Assembly: GCA_026873275.1 (NCBI GenBank)
Contig: JANTUC010000009.1
Coordinates: 1,488,001 to 1,552,000 of the forward strand
Reading direction: 5' to 3'
Length of the DNA: 64,000 nt
Origin: Pseudopithomyces maydicus
Taxonomy: Eukaryota > Ascomycota > Dothideomycetes > Pleosporales > Didymosphaeriaceae
The translations under genes were made by a program, and so were the position numbers. Below, piece after piece: positions 46,451 through 56,851 of the stretch. The notes beneath the pieces were generated by a model that saw only the letters and a program-made list of their open reading frames with translations, had not been told where the DNA came from and searched no databases. Position 1 is the stretch's first letter; each line of letters starts with the position of its first letter.

Positions 46451-46899
46451 TTCGGCGAGCTGGTGCAGATTTGTCGATAGCTGTAGCAAGTAGAGGTGAA
46501 TCAGAAAAAGCACGCTCTGGCACAGCAGCAGCAATCCTCCAAGAGACCTTTAGTGTGCCAATACAACTTTTGTCTTCGCCATCAATTGCAAAGAGTCGTC
46601 CAACCCTGTTCGGAAGTGTTTATATCGCTGGCGGCGATGTTGAGCACAGCAAAAAAGAGTGGGTCCGCAAAGCAGCAAGAAAGACTCGAACCCCTCCGTC
46701 CAGGCAGCCCCGCCGCACAGACCCACTCTAGCTCGCAGATTTCGCGCCCTTACCCCACCAGCGATTGATTCCTGCCTTGTCAGAGAGATGCGAGAACCCT
46801 TGCTGTTACCCACAGCTCCGGTTTTGGTGCGCTTACATATATTTTACAATTTCTCATTTTCTCATCAATTAGGTGATTGCGACTCACCGACATGCCTTC
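46451..46899. other. Intergenic between Tfc6-like gene and tRNA-His
   Basis: Promoter side of the minus-strand Tfc6-like gene and 5' flank of the tRNA. No gene supported. Confidence 0.55.
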
Positions 46900-47048
46900 G
46901 GTGGTATGGTCTAGTGGTATGACGTCGCGTTGTGGTAACACATGAAGTTCCGCGCCAGCCTGGGGTAGGTTGGCCCTCTCCTAAGAGGATCACTTCAATG
47001 ATTAACAGTGTACTGACTGTCATAACAGTTCGATTCCCAGTACCGCCA
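46900..47048 (+). tRNA. tRNA-His(GTG) with an anticodon-loop intron and an insertion in the T-arm
   Basis: Acceptor stem GGTGGTA (46900-46906) pairs with TACCGCC (47041-47047), discriminator A at 47048. D-stem GTC/GAC; the A box TGGTCTAGTGG matches consensus. Anticodon GTG is at 46932-46934 in loop TTGTGG. A 14-nt intron, 46936-46949, lies after position 37 and contains CAC able to pair with the anticodon, as canonical tRNA introns do. The anticodon stem resumes with CGCG. The T-stem CTGGG (46960-46964) pairs perfectly with CCCAG (47036-47040), but 64 bp (46965-47028, GTAGGT...ATAACAG) separate it from the T-loop TTCGATT (47029-47035). With both pieces removed a normal cloverleaf results. The B-box core GTTCGATTC survives because the insertion ends in G. 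A T6 terminator follows at 47066. Confidence 0.85.
46965..47028 (+). other. 64-bp GT...AG insertion at the T-stem/T-loop junction of tRNA-His
   Basis: Begins GTAGGT and ends ATAACAG, with TACTGAC 11 nt before the final AG, so it looks like a minimal spliceosomal intron although it sits in a Pol III gene. It can also fold: GCCAGCC (46954-46960) pairs with GGTTGGC (46968-46974) with the 5' junction in a 7-nt loop, and ACAGT/ACTGT (47005-47020) forms a second hairpin. The boundary can slide by one G. Whether it is removed by tRNA endonuclease, by the spliceosome, or not at all cannot be told from sequence. Confidence 0.75.
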
Positions 47049-47065
47049 AAAGCAATTAAGCTTCC

Positions 47066-47071
47066 TTTTTT
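47066..47071 (+). terminator. RNA polymerase III T-run terminator
   Basis: Six Ts, 18 bp past the tRNA-His discriminator, with a second T-run at about 47076. This fits Pol III termination and supports the tRNA gene being transcribed. Confidence 0.75.
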
Positions 47072-47541
47072 GCCATTTTTTTGGAGCTCTATTTCTTTTG
47101 ATTGTATATAATGTATACATACATACACAAATGACAAACATTTCGTGGGCGATCATTATGCACATGTTTTTAGCAAAGCTACAATGCACCCGTCAAGCAG
47201 TCATCACGCCCTTAAGTACACTGTGACGCAGATTTCGCAAGCATATTCAAGATGCAGCAATGATACTCCTCTCTCAAATTTGTGAGCGTGCTTAATAATT
47301 CCCCTACGATGGCCATTGTAGTTGTGATAACCTACGCAATGTCTTGCGAGGCTCTGAGATTTTGCCTGTGACTAGCTACTGGGCACCCCCTTCCAACTGT
47401 GATCTATTCGACGCAAATGCAATCCCATCGCTTTGTGACCCAGAACGCCAAACGAAATGCCATTCACGCAATGCAGAATCGTCCATACCATCGTGACTTT
47501 GAATCTCAACAAATACACACAGCCATATAAGCATCCCAATC
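47072..47541. other. Intergenic: tRNA 3' flank and RING-CH 3' flank
   Basis: No gene supported. Confidence 0.6.
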
Positions 47542-49188
47542 TCACGTGGCCTTCTTCTTCTTGCCCTTGCTGCCATCGTAATCCAGCACTCTCCGCTGGC
47601 GATGCGCTTGTGCCATCCTCCATCGGACGTAGAGCAGCAGCGCATCCTTCAAGCCTACGAACAAACATCCACCAACTATGCTCCTGGCCCACTTGTGCTG
47701 GAAGAAGCCTGCAGCTTTGCCTGGAACGGGCGGCGCCACCCATGAAGCGGGCAGCGCAACACTCAGTACCTCGCCCATGATCGCCGCAATATTGGGAAAG
47801 AACATGGCACCGAGGACTGTTTCCGCGATGCTTCCTGTAGAAAAGCCGGTGTTGCGCTCGCGGCGAACACGTGCACGGCGGGGTTGCGCACCCTGTTGAG
47901 GGACATTCGGCGCTGGTGCAGCGTTGTCCTGCTGGTGTGCTTCTGCGGGCGCTGCAGCGTCATCATCGACGGGCGGAGCGTCTAGAGGTCGCGCAGGACC
48001 TCGTGCAATTGGAACGGGTGGATTTTCTTGCGCATTGTTGTTGCCTGCTGGGCCTCCGGCGTGCCAGTCGAATAGCAAGTCAACATCAACTTCAAGTTCT
48101 ACAACATCATCACCGTCCTCACCTGCATCTTCCTCTGCTATAGCATCGAGTATGGCCTCTGCATCATCTTCTCCACGCTGTACCTCCGCGTCAGTGTCTT
48201 CTGTGGCATCGGCCCGGGGCTGAATCTCCTTAAGCCAGCGCCGCTCGTATGGTGCCCAAAAGCGATCGTAGTACATATTGTAGATGCTCCGTACGTATGG
48301 AAGGGCGGCAACGGTAAAGGCGGCACTCGGAGGCCATGTCAATTCCGGCATGGTATCGCGGTGCACTCCTCCACTGCCGGCAAAGAACACGAGCGGTAGG
48401 AATGGCAGGAACGAATCCGCGATCCTGGTCCTGCTCAAGATTAGTGCAAGAGGTATTGCAGGCAGGCAAGCCTCTCGCTGCCAGTTGAGCTTGTAGTATT
48501 TCAGGCGATTCAACAAGGTATAAGTGTAGTCCGGAGGCATGCGAGGCCGCAGAATGATGTTGGCGTCTTCCACCCCAAATACCTTGTACACAGCATCGAA
48601 ACCCACAAAGGCCAACGTGTAGTACATGCCAGTACCGAGGAGCGTGAAGATGCCCGGGAGCACCATCAGCTTTGTGTACTTCTCCATGCCCTGCACCGTC
48701 TCGACAGCTAGGCTTCTTGGACGCTGCAATCTTATCTCGGCCTTGCACTGCGGGCACAATATCTTCCCTGCCGATCTGCCTGTGCGCCGGCGTGAATTTG
48801 GCGCTTCCATGTCGGCGATCCAGTCAAGGAGGCATCTCTCATGTGCTACTAGAACACATGGGCAGGGTGACCGCCATTCGGAGGTGTTCTCGTCGTCCTC
48901 GGTCTCGTCGTTGAAGCAGATCCAACACCGGCGAGGCTCGTTGCCTTCGACAGGTTGCGACGCAGGCTGTGCTGGCGCATCTCCAGAAGTCGGTTCGGTA
49001 GTTTTTGTGGACTCTGTGGGCGGCGAGTTGAGAAGCACAGTTTGCGAATCGACAGAGGCGGCGGAAAAGCTGTTCGTTCGCTGCGGGTGGTCTTGCTCTG
49101 CGGCTGCTGGTTCTGGCGGCGGCGGCGGCGGCGGCGATGGTGCTCTTCGCTGCAGCCACGATGCAGGGTGTCGTGGCAGCGTGGCCAT
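47542..49188 (-). CDS. RING-CH (MARCH-type) membrane ubiquitin ligase
   Basis: Start at 49188 (MATLPRHPASWLQRR), preferred over the longer frame from 49347; 548 aa, no intron. A Pro run and disordered N-terminus lead to a RING-CH (C4HC3) domain at residues about 95-165: CWICFNDE, then SPCPC, HERCLLDW and CPQCKAEI. Several membrane segments follow (LMVLPGIFTLLGTGMYYTLA, AIPLALIL, LPFLPLVFFAG), then an acidic, Ala-rich loop and two more hydrophobic segments near the C-terminus (ETVLGAMFFPNIAAIMGEVL and IVGGCLFVGLKDALLLY). MARCH-type E3s ubiquitinate membrane proteins in the endoplasmic reticulum and endomembranes. A GGC repeat (49111-49136) codes the Pro run. The tail is Lys-rich (DGSKGKKKKAT). 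Confidence 0.88.
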   Translation of the reverse strand: MATLPRHPASWLQRRAPSPPPPPPPEPAAAEQDHPQRTNSFSAASVDSQTVLLNSPPTESTKTTEPTSGDAPAQPASQPVEGNEPRRCWICFNDETEDDENTSEWRSPCPCVLVAHERCLLDWIADMEAPNSRRRTGRSAGKILCPQCKAEIRLQRPRSLAVETVQGMEKYTKLMVLPGIFTLLGTGMYYTLAFVGFDAVYKVFGVEDANIILRPRMPPDYTYTLLNRLKYYKLNWQREACLPAIPLALILSRTRIADSFLPFLPLVFFAGSGGVHRDTMPELTWPPSAAFTVAALPYVRSIYNMYYDRFWAPYERRWLKEIQPRADATEDTDAEVQRGEDDAEAILDAIAEEDAGEDGDDVVELEVDVDLLFDWHAGGPAGNNNAQENPPVPIARGPARPLDAPPVDDDAAAPAEAHQQDNAAPAPNVPQQGAQPRRARVRRERNTGFSTGSIAETVLGAMFFPNIAAIMGEVLSVALPASWVAPPVPGKAAGFFQHKWARSIVGGCLFVGLKDALLLYVRWRMAQAHRQRRVLDYDGSKGKKKKAT

Positions 49189-49590
49189 GATCGGTCGAGT
49201 TGAGCGGTTAGGCAAAGGAGCTGGCTGGCGACAGGGTGCACCTCGGCTTGTGTTGGTGTTGATGGTTTGCCGAATCGGAGCCAAAGACGTCACTGCAAGT
49301 GCTCCTGCTTGTACTGCACACAACCCAGCCGTGCACCGCCTCGCCAAGGCCCGAGCGCCTCAAGCCCACGCCCGCCTGTGCAGTCACACACTCAGGTTGA
49401 TGATTTGACCTCTGTCGGTACCAGATTAGCACAGTAAACCTCGAGTTTGCGGAAATCGAAACTTGTATTCTGACTAAAAAGCACGGGACTGGGTTACTTA
49501 TTCTAAATTGACACAGGACACACATACTTTACCCCAGCGGATATCTTAAGACTACCACCTCACCACGGACCACAAACACCTGTTTCAATC
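49189..49590. promoter_or_regulatory. Shared promoter region of RING-CH and F-box genes
   Basis: 402 bp between divergent start codons. No TATA evident. Confidence 0.45.
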
Positions 49591-51111
49591 ATGGCGTTGA
49601 AAAATGCGGTTTATTTGGACCGTCTCCCCCAGGAACTCTTTGACAACATCATGTGCAACATTACGGATCACGCCGACATTTCCCGCCTGTCAAGGACATG
49701 CAAAGCGATCCGCTCACTCACACTCGAACTTCTATTCGAAAATGTTTCCATGCTATGGGATAGGAAGAAGATTCATTTTGGTGTCCCGGAACCTGAAAGA
49801 ACAGAATTACTCCGGGAGCAAAAGCCCTGCGTAACATGCACGACAGAGACAAATTCGGGTTGTGAATGTCCGAGGCTCGACCTACTTCTTCGTTCCCTTG
49901 TTGAAAATCCAGAACTTGGGAACTTTGTCCGAAAAGTCGATTTGCAATGCGTGAATTGGAACCGTGCGAGATTTGGGTGGGAGCTTACCTTACTCCCACC
50001 TCCGAACACAGACGAGTACCAGGCCCTCCTTCTGGATGCAATGCGCCGCACTGGAATAAGCGAATCGCGACTGAAAAATGAATTTGAGGACGGTCTCGAA
50101 ATAAATAAATTTGAAATCGTCGTAAACTTTTTCCTCGTCCTATGCCCGAACATCACCAGTCTCACCCTTGGAGTCGACATCGTCGCAGACAACCCAGTTC
50201 TGAGTCTCTTATTCGAAGACTACGCTCAGCCCCCAGAGAATTCGGGGTACTTACTAAGACTCGAGCATCTAACAGATATCCATCTTGGTACCGAGTCTTT
50301 TAAGGATTGTGGGGCCATTCTCGACCGCTGCGTTAGAACAGAACCTGGTAAACAACTTCTATCTGCATTGGAGTCTTATTTTAAACTCTTTTATTTGCCT
50401 GAGCTAAAACTAGCTCAAATTGAGCTTCCACTACTAGCAGATGGTTGGAGAAAGAAAGAACTCCAATTGCCAACGGAAGCGAACCCATCATCCACGATGC
50501 AGGTTCTACTTCTACGCCAATGTGCGCTGGCACCCGCTATTCTGTCAAATATTCTCAAACTCGCACCATACATCACCCGTCTGGACTACGGATTCGAATT
50601 GTATAGTAGCGATAAGATGCAAGCCCAAGACTTAAATTCTGCACTTGCGTGCATCAAAACCTCGCTCAAGCACTTACGCTTTAGCCTCGGCATGTGGTCA
50701 GCAGGAGATCAATTCGAGGGACAGTATCTAGAATTTCACGACGAATTCGAATACGTTGAAGGATACTGCTCGCTCAAAGAGTTCGCTGTGCTAGAAACAG
50801 TTAGGATCCCTTCGTGTGTTCTTCTGGGGTGGACCAACAGCAAGTCCCCAGATCTAGCAGATGTTTTACCGGAGAACCTCGTGGACCTTTACCTCACGGA
50901 TGATTTTTGTTGGTGTGACTCGTATGAAAAGGAAGAGGAGGAGATGATGCCTATTCTGCGAAAGTTCGTGAGCAACGATGATTGGAGAAGAACATCACCG
51001 CGGCTCGAGAACTTTGATGTGTTGTATTGCGATTGGGAGAATAAAGATGAGACTGTGGCTCTTTTCAAGCAGAACGGCTTATCATGTCAGATCAAGGCAC
51101 CCAAGGACTAG
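49591..51111 (+). CDS. F-box protein
   Basis: Single-exon 506-aa protein. Residues about 8-55 form an F-box: YLDRLPQELFDNIMCNITDH, then ADISRLSRTCKAIRSLTLEL and LFENVSM. F-box proteins are substrate adaptors of SCF ubiquitin ligases through Skp1. The remainder looks like degenerate leucine-rich sequence (NITSLTLGVDIV, LEHLTDIHLGTESFKDCGAI, LRQCALAPAILSNILKLAPY, LVDLYLTDDFCWCDSY), as in many fungal F-box/LRR-like proteins. Substrate unknown. Adjacent to a RING-CH ligase in a divergent pair, probably by chance. Confidence 0.82.
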   Translation: MALKNAVYLDRLPQELFDNIMCNITDHADISRLSRTCKAIRSLTLELLFENVSMLWDRKKIHFGVPEPERTELLREQKPCVTCTTETNSGCECPRLDLLLRSLVENPELGNFVRKVDLQCVNWNRARFGWELTLLPPPNTDEYQALLLDAMRRTGISESRLKNEFEDGLEINKFEIVVNFFLVLCPNITSLTLGVDIVADNPVLSLLFEDYAQPPENSGYLLRLEHLTDIHLGTESFKDCGAILDRCVRTEPGKQLLSALESYFKLFYLPELKLAQIELPLLADGWRKKELQLPTEANPSSTMQVLLLRQCALAPAILSNILKLAPYITRLDYGFELYSSDKMQAQDLNSALACIKTSLKHLRFSLGMWSAGDQFEGQYLEFHDEFEYVEGYCSLKEFAVLETVRIPSCVLLGWTNSKSPDLADVLPENLVDLYLTDDFCWCDSYEKEEEEMMPILRKFVSNDDWRRTSPRLENFDVLYCDWENKDETVALFKQNGLSCQIKAPKD

Positions 51112-51395
51112 TCTACGAGGATGAATTTAAAATTCGTAGCATGTTGTGCCATTACTCTTATGTACATGTGTATATTGTTTGACGAATATACGGACAGATG
51201 ATTTTCAAGTCAGTAGCATAGACGAGTCCAAACAGAACCAATCTACCTTGGTTCTCACATCCATCACACGGCATTTCAAGTTCATCCACGGGCAGGCTCG
51301 ATGTGATTCCAAGTATGCTCACATTTTATGACAAAAGTCTGTATATATAAGCAAAGTACTGCATCAAACTAGACAACTGAGCCCTTGCACAGAGT

Positions 51396-52405
51396 TTACC
51401 ACCCTTCGACCTCGTACTCAAACCTTCGATCGCCGCTGCCTTTCTCTACGGGCTTCGCATCTCTATCGTATAGCGTCCGCTCAAAGTAGAATACTTTCCC
51501 AGCCTTGTCCACCAGGATGACAATATTCTTCTGCGTCCCGTAGACTCCATCCGTTGCGTGAGCAGCCTTCTGCTTAACCGTGTCGCCGATCTCATGGGCC
51601 GGCATTTTCAGCTCCTCGAGGTCGTCTCGGCCAATTGATGGAACAAAAATAGTATGCCTCAGTTGATTCATATACATATCCCACTCTTCGTTCTCTTTCT
51701 GCTTTGGCATCGTGTCGGTGCTCAAGACGTCCAGCAAACGCTGAACCAATTGATCGCGCGATTCATCGACTTCAATGCTCTTGGCAATGGCTTCTTTCGT
51801 CCATTGTTCACCGTTGACGACTTTAGGCCAGGTCCGATCGCCATACGCGGCGTTACTCAGGGCGTGCGTCTCACCAGCTTTGCTCGCAAGACGAATCACC
51901 CCATGGACATCAGGCGTGCGGTTCGAAATGATGCCCAAGCCTTTCCCCGTGCCCTTGACGACATCCTGGACGAAGCCATAAACCAGACTGAAGCCTCCAA
52001 CTCCTTTCACGCCATCTTCCTCAATCATACGCTTTTCAAACTGGCTCGTCGATTCCTGCGTCTCAGGGTCCGATTTCAGCCACGCATTGGGAATGAGCCC
52101 GCGGCTTCGGGCGCCCTGCACAAGTTCCTCGTTCTCCTCGCGATAATTCGTGAGCACCGCGATGCGACCCTGCTTCGTAATGCCCAGCCAGGTTCCATGC
52201 GCGGGCCGATGCAAGTCGTAGCCGCCTAGCACCTGCTCATCTGGGGCCGGCCACCATTCTGCCTCTTGCGTGGGGCGATGTAGGTATTCCTAGGGTGAGA
52301 ATTGGCATGCGATGGATAATGCCGGGGGTGCATACTTACGTCGCGGTTGTTGAGGATGATCAGCGGATACTGAGGATGCTCAGTTGTCACGATTGCAATG
52401 CACAT
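51396..52405 (-). CDS. TANGO2/NRDE family protein
   Basis: Exon 1, 52405-52340; 49-bp intron, 52339-52291 or 52290 (GTAAGT...CCCTAG); exon 2, 52289-51396; 319 aa. MCIAIVTTEHPQYPLIILNN followed by RDEYLHRPT gives the NNRDE motif that defines the family, formed across the intron. GGYDLHRPAHGTWLGITKQG, RIAVLTNYRE and FSLVYG are also typical. TANGO2 proteins are linked to Golgi organisation, mitochondrial lipid handling and haem movement; the fungal role is unknown. The N-terminal Cys2 resembles an N-terminal-nucleophile position. Intact and of normal length. Confidence 0.92.
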
Positions 52406-53408
52406 GCTGAGAACCTACGCGCCTAATATTGCTGCTCACGCGGAAGGCGTGATATAATATTGACGAAGATGCGGTGTCGCGACTTTGCGGAGGATCGAGT
52501 GAGGCTGATGTGGAGGAGTAGTCGGTTTGACGTGGACGAATGATTCGAGCTTTAGGAGAAAGCGCGACTGTGCTACGTGTTATATACCGTTGTCCGTTGT
52601 CCGCTGGCAAAAGCTACTGCGCACATGTGATGTGTCTCCAGACCACCTATCTTGGCTGCTGGGGTTCGGTCCGGCATTTTCCGGTGGCCAACCGTGAATG
52701 CGTCCGAGTCTCGTGAGCCCCGGCGGATGTAATGCCTGAAATTTCAGGCTCTCATCCCGCCTCACCTAGACAGGTGTCTATACGAAAAGGCAACGCAGTA
52801 CCACGTCATGCGATTATCCCAAGAAAAACATAATAGGCGTGAAGCTCATAGATTTAGTTCAAAAAGTGTGACCGTAGGTAAACTTGAAGTGCCGCGCGAT
52901 GGATGTGACAACCAAGGTAGGTTCTGGTTGGGGTGAAAGGTCCTTGTAGAATAAATAAATAAATGAAAGACGACACACTCCGAGATCGAACAGGAGACAT
53001 TTCTATATATAAAAACAAACAAAAAATAATCAGACGATGTTCATCTTCACGAACGTGACTGGCCGTAGTCTACTAGTCGAATGATTGTAGGAATCGCCCG
53101 AGCGAGGTTCGGCGAGACGACTGTATACTTGCCGCAGCGTACTTGCACTTTTCACCTGAGCTACTAAGACACACTCGATTGATTGGATGGTATAATCTCC
53201 AAACTTTTAATAGATATAGACCTATTTAATATTTAGTCAAGTGAAAGTGTGTGTGCGCGCTCTGCGAGCGTGGTAGGCAAACGCTCTCAAGTGAAGAAGG
53301 CAGATAGCAAACGGAAGGAGGAGAATGGGGCTTGTGCGCCACCCTCTTCATATATTAGGACCTACAGTGTAGCCTGCTGTAACTTCATCCATCAAATCCT
53401 CTGTCATA
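52406..53408. other. Intergenic between divergent genes
   Basis: Holds the TANGO2 promoter and the promoter of the next gene; a CATATATTAG stretch near 53349 may be the TATA element of the latter. No gene supported. Confidence 0.55.
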
Positions 53409-54094
53409 ATGGCCGATTCTTTCACCAGCTCGCTGCCACTCCGCCCCAAGCGTGGCCGTTCTCCCAGCCCAGATGATCCCTCTACACAGAAGTCCCCCTC
53501 TCGTCCAGTAACTAAGAAGAGCACTGTTGGTGAAGCCAGTGTGAACATGGAGGCGGGCAATGATCAAGTTGCTGACCGCACGACACTCCAGGCAAGTCAA
53601 CCCACGATCTTAGTTACATATGGCAGTTTTGCTTATGAACGTAGCCCAAGGCAAGTAGAGCTCAGGTGCGCAAGCTTGAGAAGCTGCGCGAGATTGAGAA
53701 GAACTGGGGTGATCCTGAGACCGGGGAGCCATACCGAGATTTTCTGCCGAAGGAGATTCGGCCTCGCGAGTTTGTGAATGGTCGGAGGGCCCTCATTGGC
53801 AATACTGAGGCTAGGATTTTGGAGAATGAGGAGTGGTCTTCATATTTGGTGGACGCCCTTTGGAACCTGAGCTTCGGCTCGTTGAAAGGCAATCGGCTTG
53901 GTGCAATGTCGAGGTATGTGGGCCGTCTTGAGAATAAATCAGCTTGCATACTAACATTTTGGCACCATAGGCTTACTCAAGCGGTTTATTCAAGGCAATT
54001 GTTTGGGAGCACGGGTCAAGGGCAGTTGCCAAATCAGTTTGTGATAGAGGTTCTGCCCAATGATGTTTGGAATCTGGTGGCCAAGTACCGGTAG
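53409..54094 (+). CDS. Hypothetical nuclear-like protein with a GC-AG intron
   Basis: Exons 53409-53591, 53645-53913 and 53971-54094; 191 aa. Intron 1 (53592-53644) begins GCAAGT after CAG, the strong consensus of the rare GC-AG class, and ends CGTAG. It joins TTLQ to PKASRAQVRKLEKLREIEKN. Intron 2 is 57 bp, in frame and stop-free. The N-terminus is Ser/Pro/Arg-rich (LRPKRGRSPSPDDPSTQKSP). The middle is a charged region (NWGDPETGEPYRDFLPKEIR), and the C-terminus ends NQFVIEVLPNDVWNLVAKYR. No known domain recognised; no signal or membrane segment. The consistent phase across three exons argues for a real gene. Confidence 0.65.
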
Positions 54095-54637
54095 GATGCC
54101 CTAATGGCAAACCCCAGCGATGCAGGCCTTTCTGGTAAATCTGAATGGCTTTACATCTGACTTTACAGCAGTAGTGATACTTCTCGTGAGGTCTTTCGGT
54201 AATCCGGCAAAAGTTTTTGTATTTGTATGATAGAAGAAAATAGTTTCTCCAAGTCTTGCCACTGCGAAGTCTTGCTTGCCTCATTCTGCATGTTTATCGA
54301 TTTAAGACCGTCTGACCCAGCAGCAAGAACACTGGATTAGATGCAAGCAGTTGTCCTGGAAAGAACACATCATCTCCAATGTGTCGACTCCGCATTCACG
54401 AAACCAGCACGACGACCGCCAGGGTCCACAGTACGTACATACAGTCACACCAGTCTAGCCCCATCAGGAAAGCTCCAATGACGCATTCGGCAGGGACCTC
54501 CCCAAGCTCCACCTGGGCAGCTCCATCCTCAGCCCTACGAGCGCCTCCATGCACCCCAAGCGTCCCCCCTCATAGGCTCTCCCGCCCGCCCGCCATACAC
54601 ACCTACATAAACCCTATATATACCCCCGCCCGCCACC
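54095..54637. other. Intergenic
   Basis: 3' flank of the hypothetical gene and promoter of the Tic20-like gene; TATATATAC at about 54613-54622 lies only 15-25 bp before the ATG, so it is probably not the TATA box. Nothing else recognised. Confidence 0.5.
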
Positions 54638-55322
54638 ATGGCCGACTTCGCGCCCTACCAGGACATCCCCGAGACGACGCGCGCCCTCAGCCCTCCTATC
54701 GCTTCACCGCGTACCTCGATCGACCGCACGCGTAGCATCGGTACCGCGGCCGTGACGTCGCCTTCCACGCAGTCGTATCAGCAAAGAGACTACTTTGGCG
54801 GCGAGGATGTCGAGGAGCAGCGGGAGAGGGTCGCGTGGAATGCGCCGCTCGGGGGGCCGAGAGAGGATGTCGATATGTTCTCCACGGGGATCGGGTTGAG
54901 GATGGATTATGCAGCTTGTTTGGCGTACTTGCTGTTGCCGCCCGCGGGGCCGGTGGGCTTGTTGATATTCGAGCATCGGAGCGATTATGTGAGGTATGGA
55001 TGACACGGATAGCATGCATACGTATATGCATGGGCAGGTGAGCTGACTTGAGCACAGGTTTCACGCGTGGCAGTCGAGCATGCTGTTCGCGTTCATGTTC
55101 GTGATACATGTGATTTTCTCGTGGACGGCGATAATATCGTGGTTTTTGTTCATCGTGGACTTGGGTCTTATCGGCTTCCTCACGATGCATGCGTATCAAG
55201 ATGGTATGTGGGTGGTTCTGCGTAGGGGAATGTTTACTGACGGATGTGCAGCATCGACCCTGGACAGATACGAGATCCCTTTCTTTGGACCGCTTGCAAC
55301 GTCCATCACGGATGACGAGTGA
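54638..55322 (+). CDS. Tic20-like (DUF4870/UPF0132) membrane protein
   Basis: Exons 54638-54993, 55058-55203 and 55252-55322; 190 aa. A disordered Ser/Thr-rich N-terminus (about 75 residues) is followed by three hydrophobic segments: AACLAYLLLPPAGPVGLLIF, MLFAFMFVIHVIFSWTAIIS and WFLFIVDLGLIGFLTMHAYQ. The short tail DRYEIPFFGPLATSITDDE contains the YEIPFFG motif common to fungal members. All splice sites are consensus and phases agree. The family is of unknown function; related bacterial and plastid proteins are small membrane or translocon-associated proteins. Location in an internal membrane is inference. Confidence 0.82.
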
Positions 55323-55552
55323 AACCGGAACGGCAAACATGTATACTGGGCACATTTAGACGGTGTTATGGAGTTAATGGGCACATTAATGGGCACTACT
55401 GGCGTAATGGGGCAACCTTTTTGGGCAACCTTTTGGGGGAACATTGCTTATAGATATGCTGTTTATAAGAGCCAGTTCATGTGGGATCCTTGTCGGAACC
55501 CTCGACATCATTGTCGTTCACATTTTCTTGCCCTGTGAATAGCAACCATCAA

Positions 55553-56634
55553 CTAACCGAACCTTTCCTTCGCAAGAGATTTCAAAAAGTCCATAGTCTG
55601 AGCCTCCTTCGCCCTCTGGCCTGCAAGTCGTTCCTCTCGTTCGGCAGCCTTAGCCCGCATAATTTCCTCCCTCCTTATCTCGCGTTCACTCTTTTGCCGC
55701 TCTGTCTCTGCTTTCCGCTTCTTGTACCCTTCCAGACTGTCATCGCCCATCAACTCAGCTTCTCCCACCTCCACGTCCCCGCTCTCCTTCGCGTCGCGAA
55801 ATTCCTTCAAAGTAGAAGTTGTCTCTCGCTTCTTTTCCAGCTGTCGCTCTCTTGAACCTGGGTCCGCTCGGGGGACCAGCTCATCCAGACGATCCTTCTG
55901 TGTTCTGCGGTCTAGTTTGCGTTCGTAACGGATATCATCAACATAATTCGCTTGGTCGCGCGCGCGATCCTCGTCTCTGAGCTCGTTCCTCAGTGCCAGG
56001 TCATCGAAACGAGGTACAGTCGGACCATGGCCAGGGTGTCTAGAAATACCACCTGGCGGCGGCGCGGGACCAAAGTCGTCGTCGTCGCTTTGTTGATCTA
56101 CGTTCTCGTGGGGGGTATAATCCGGTGAAGCGCGGCGTGTGCGCTGTGGCGAAGCCTGTTGTAACGATTGTGCCGTCTCTTGCGCGGATTTGAGCATGGA
56201 CGGGTCGTACCAGCTGCGAGAGAGCTCGCCACGGTTCCTAGAGTTTGTTAGCCTGTCTCCGTCGAATGTGCAATAGTAAGGTTAGCGTACCACCGCCCAA
56301 CAAAGCTCTTCCAGCGGCCTTTCGTTTCGCGCTCGTCTAGATCATCCAGGTTGATTTGTTTCTGGATATCCAGATACGACTGAAACAGTGGTTTATATTC
56401 CTCATATTGTCGCTTGGACAGTTGTTTCGCATAGTATGGCAGCGTTATCGGACGCGGAGGAGGGGAGCGCGAGCGGTGTCTCTTGTGTTGGTGTCTATCT
56501 CCATCGCGGCGCGGAGATCGCGAGCGCGCATGTCGGGAACGATGGTGATGTTTGTGGCGGTGCTCACGGGAAGGCGATTTAGAGCGCGATCGAATTTTAG
56601 GTTCCGCGGAGGTGAACTCTGAAGTTTGTGGCAT
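55553..56634 (-). CDS. RS-rich nuclear protein, HEL117-like
   Basis: Exon 1, 56634-56291; 53-bp intron, 56290-56238 (GTACGC...CTCTAG); exon 2, 56237-55553; 342 aa. The N-terminus is rich in Arg-Ser and His (RSRSKSPSREHRHKHHHRSR). A conserved block follows: YYAKQLSKRQYEEYKPLFQS, YLDIQKQINLDDLDERETKG and RWKSFVGRWNRGELSRSWYD, formed across the splice. The C-terminal half is highly charged helical sequence (REEIMRAKAAEREERLAGQR). Fungal homologues are often labelled RNA helicase HEL117, but no helicase motifs are present, so that name should not be taken as function. A nuclear RNA-processing role is likely from composition. Confidence 0.8.
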
Positions 56635-56851
56635 GGTGGGTTGTGATCGATTGGAGAAGTGGTGGGTCGAGAAGAGGAGCCGCGGTTCGGTTGGACCTTC
56701 CTCTAGCCGTGTCCCCTCTAGACTACCTTCTCACGAGCCCTCTACACTTACTCTAGGTTCTTCATTTTTGAATTCTCTTTCAGATCGAGACAATGAATCT
56801 GATCTGAGATACAATTTCTTATGCTATTATAAAAATATTATCTTGCACTAC

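Noticed and set aside
55553..56634. Naming the RS-rich protein an RNA helicase
   Set aside because: Database habit calls such proteins HEL117 helicase, but no Walker A, DEAD-type or other helicase motif is visible.
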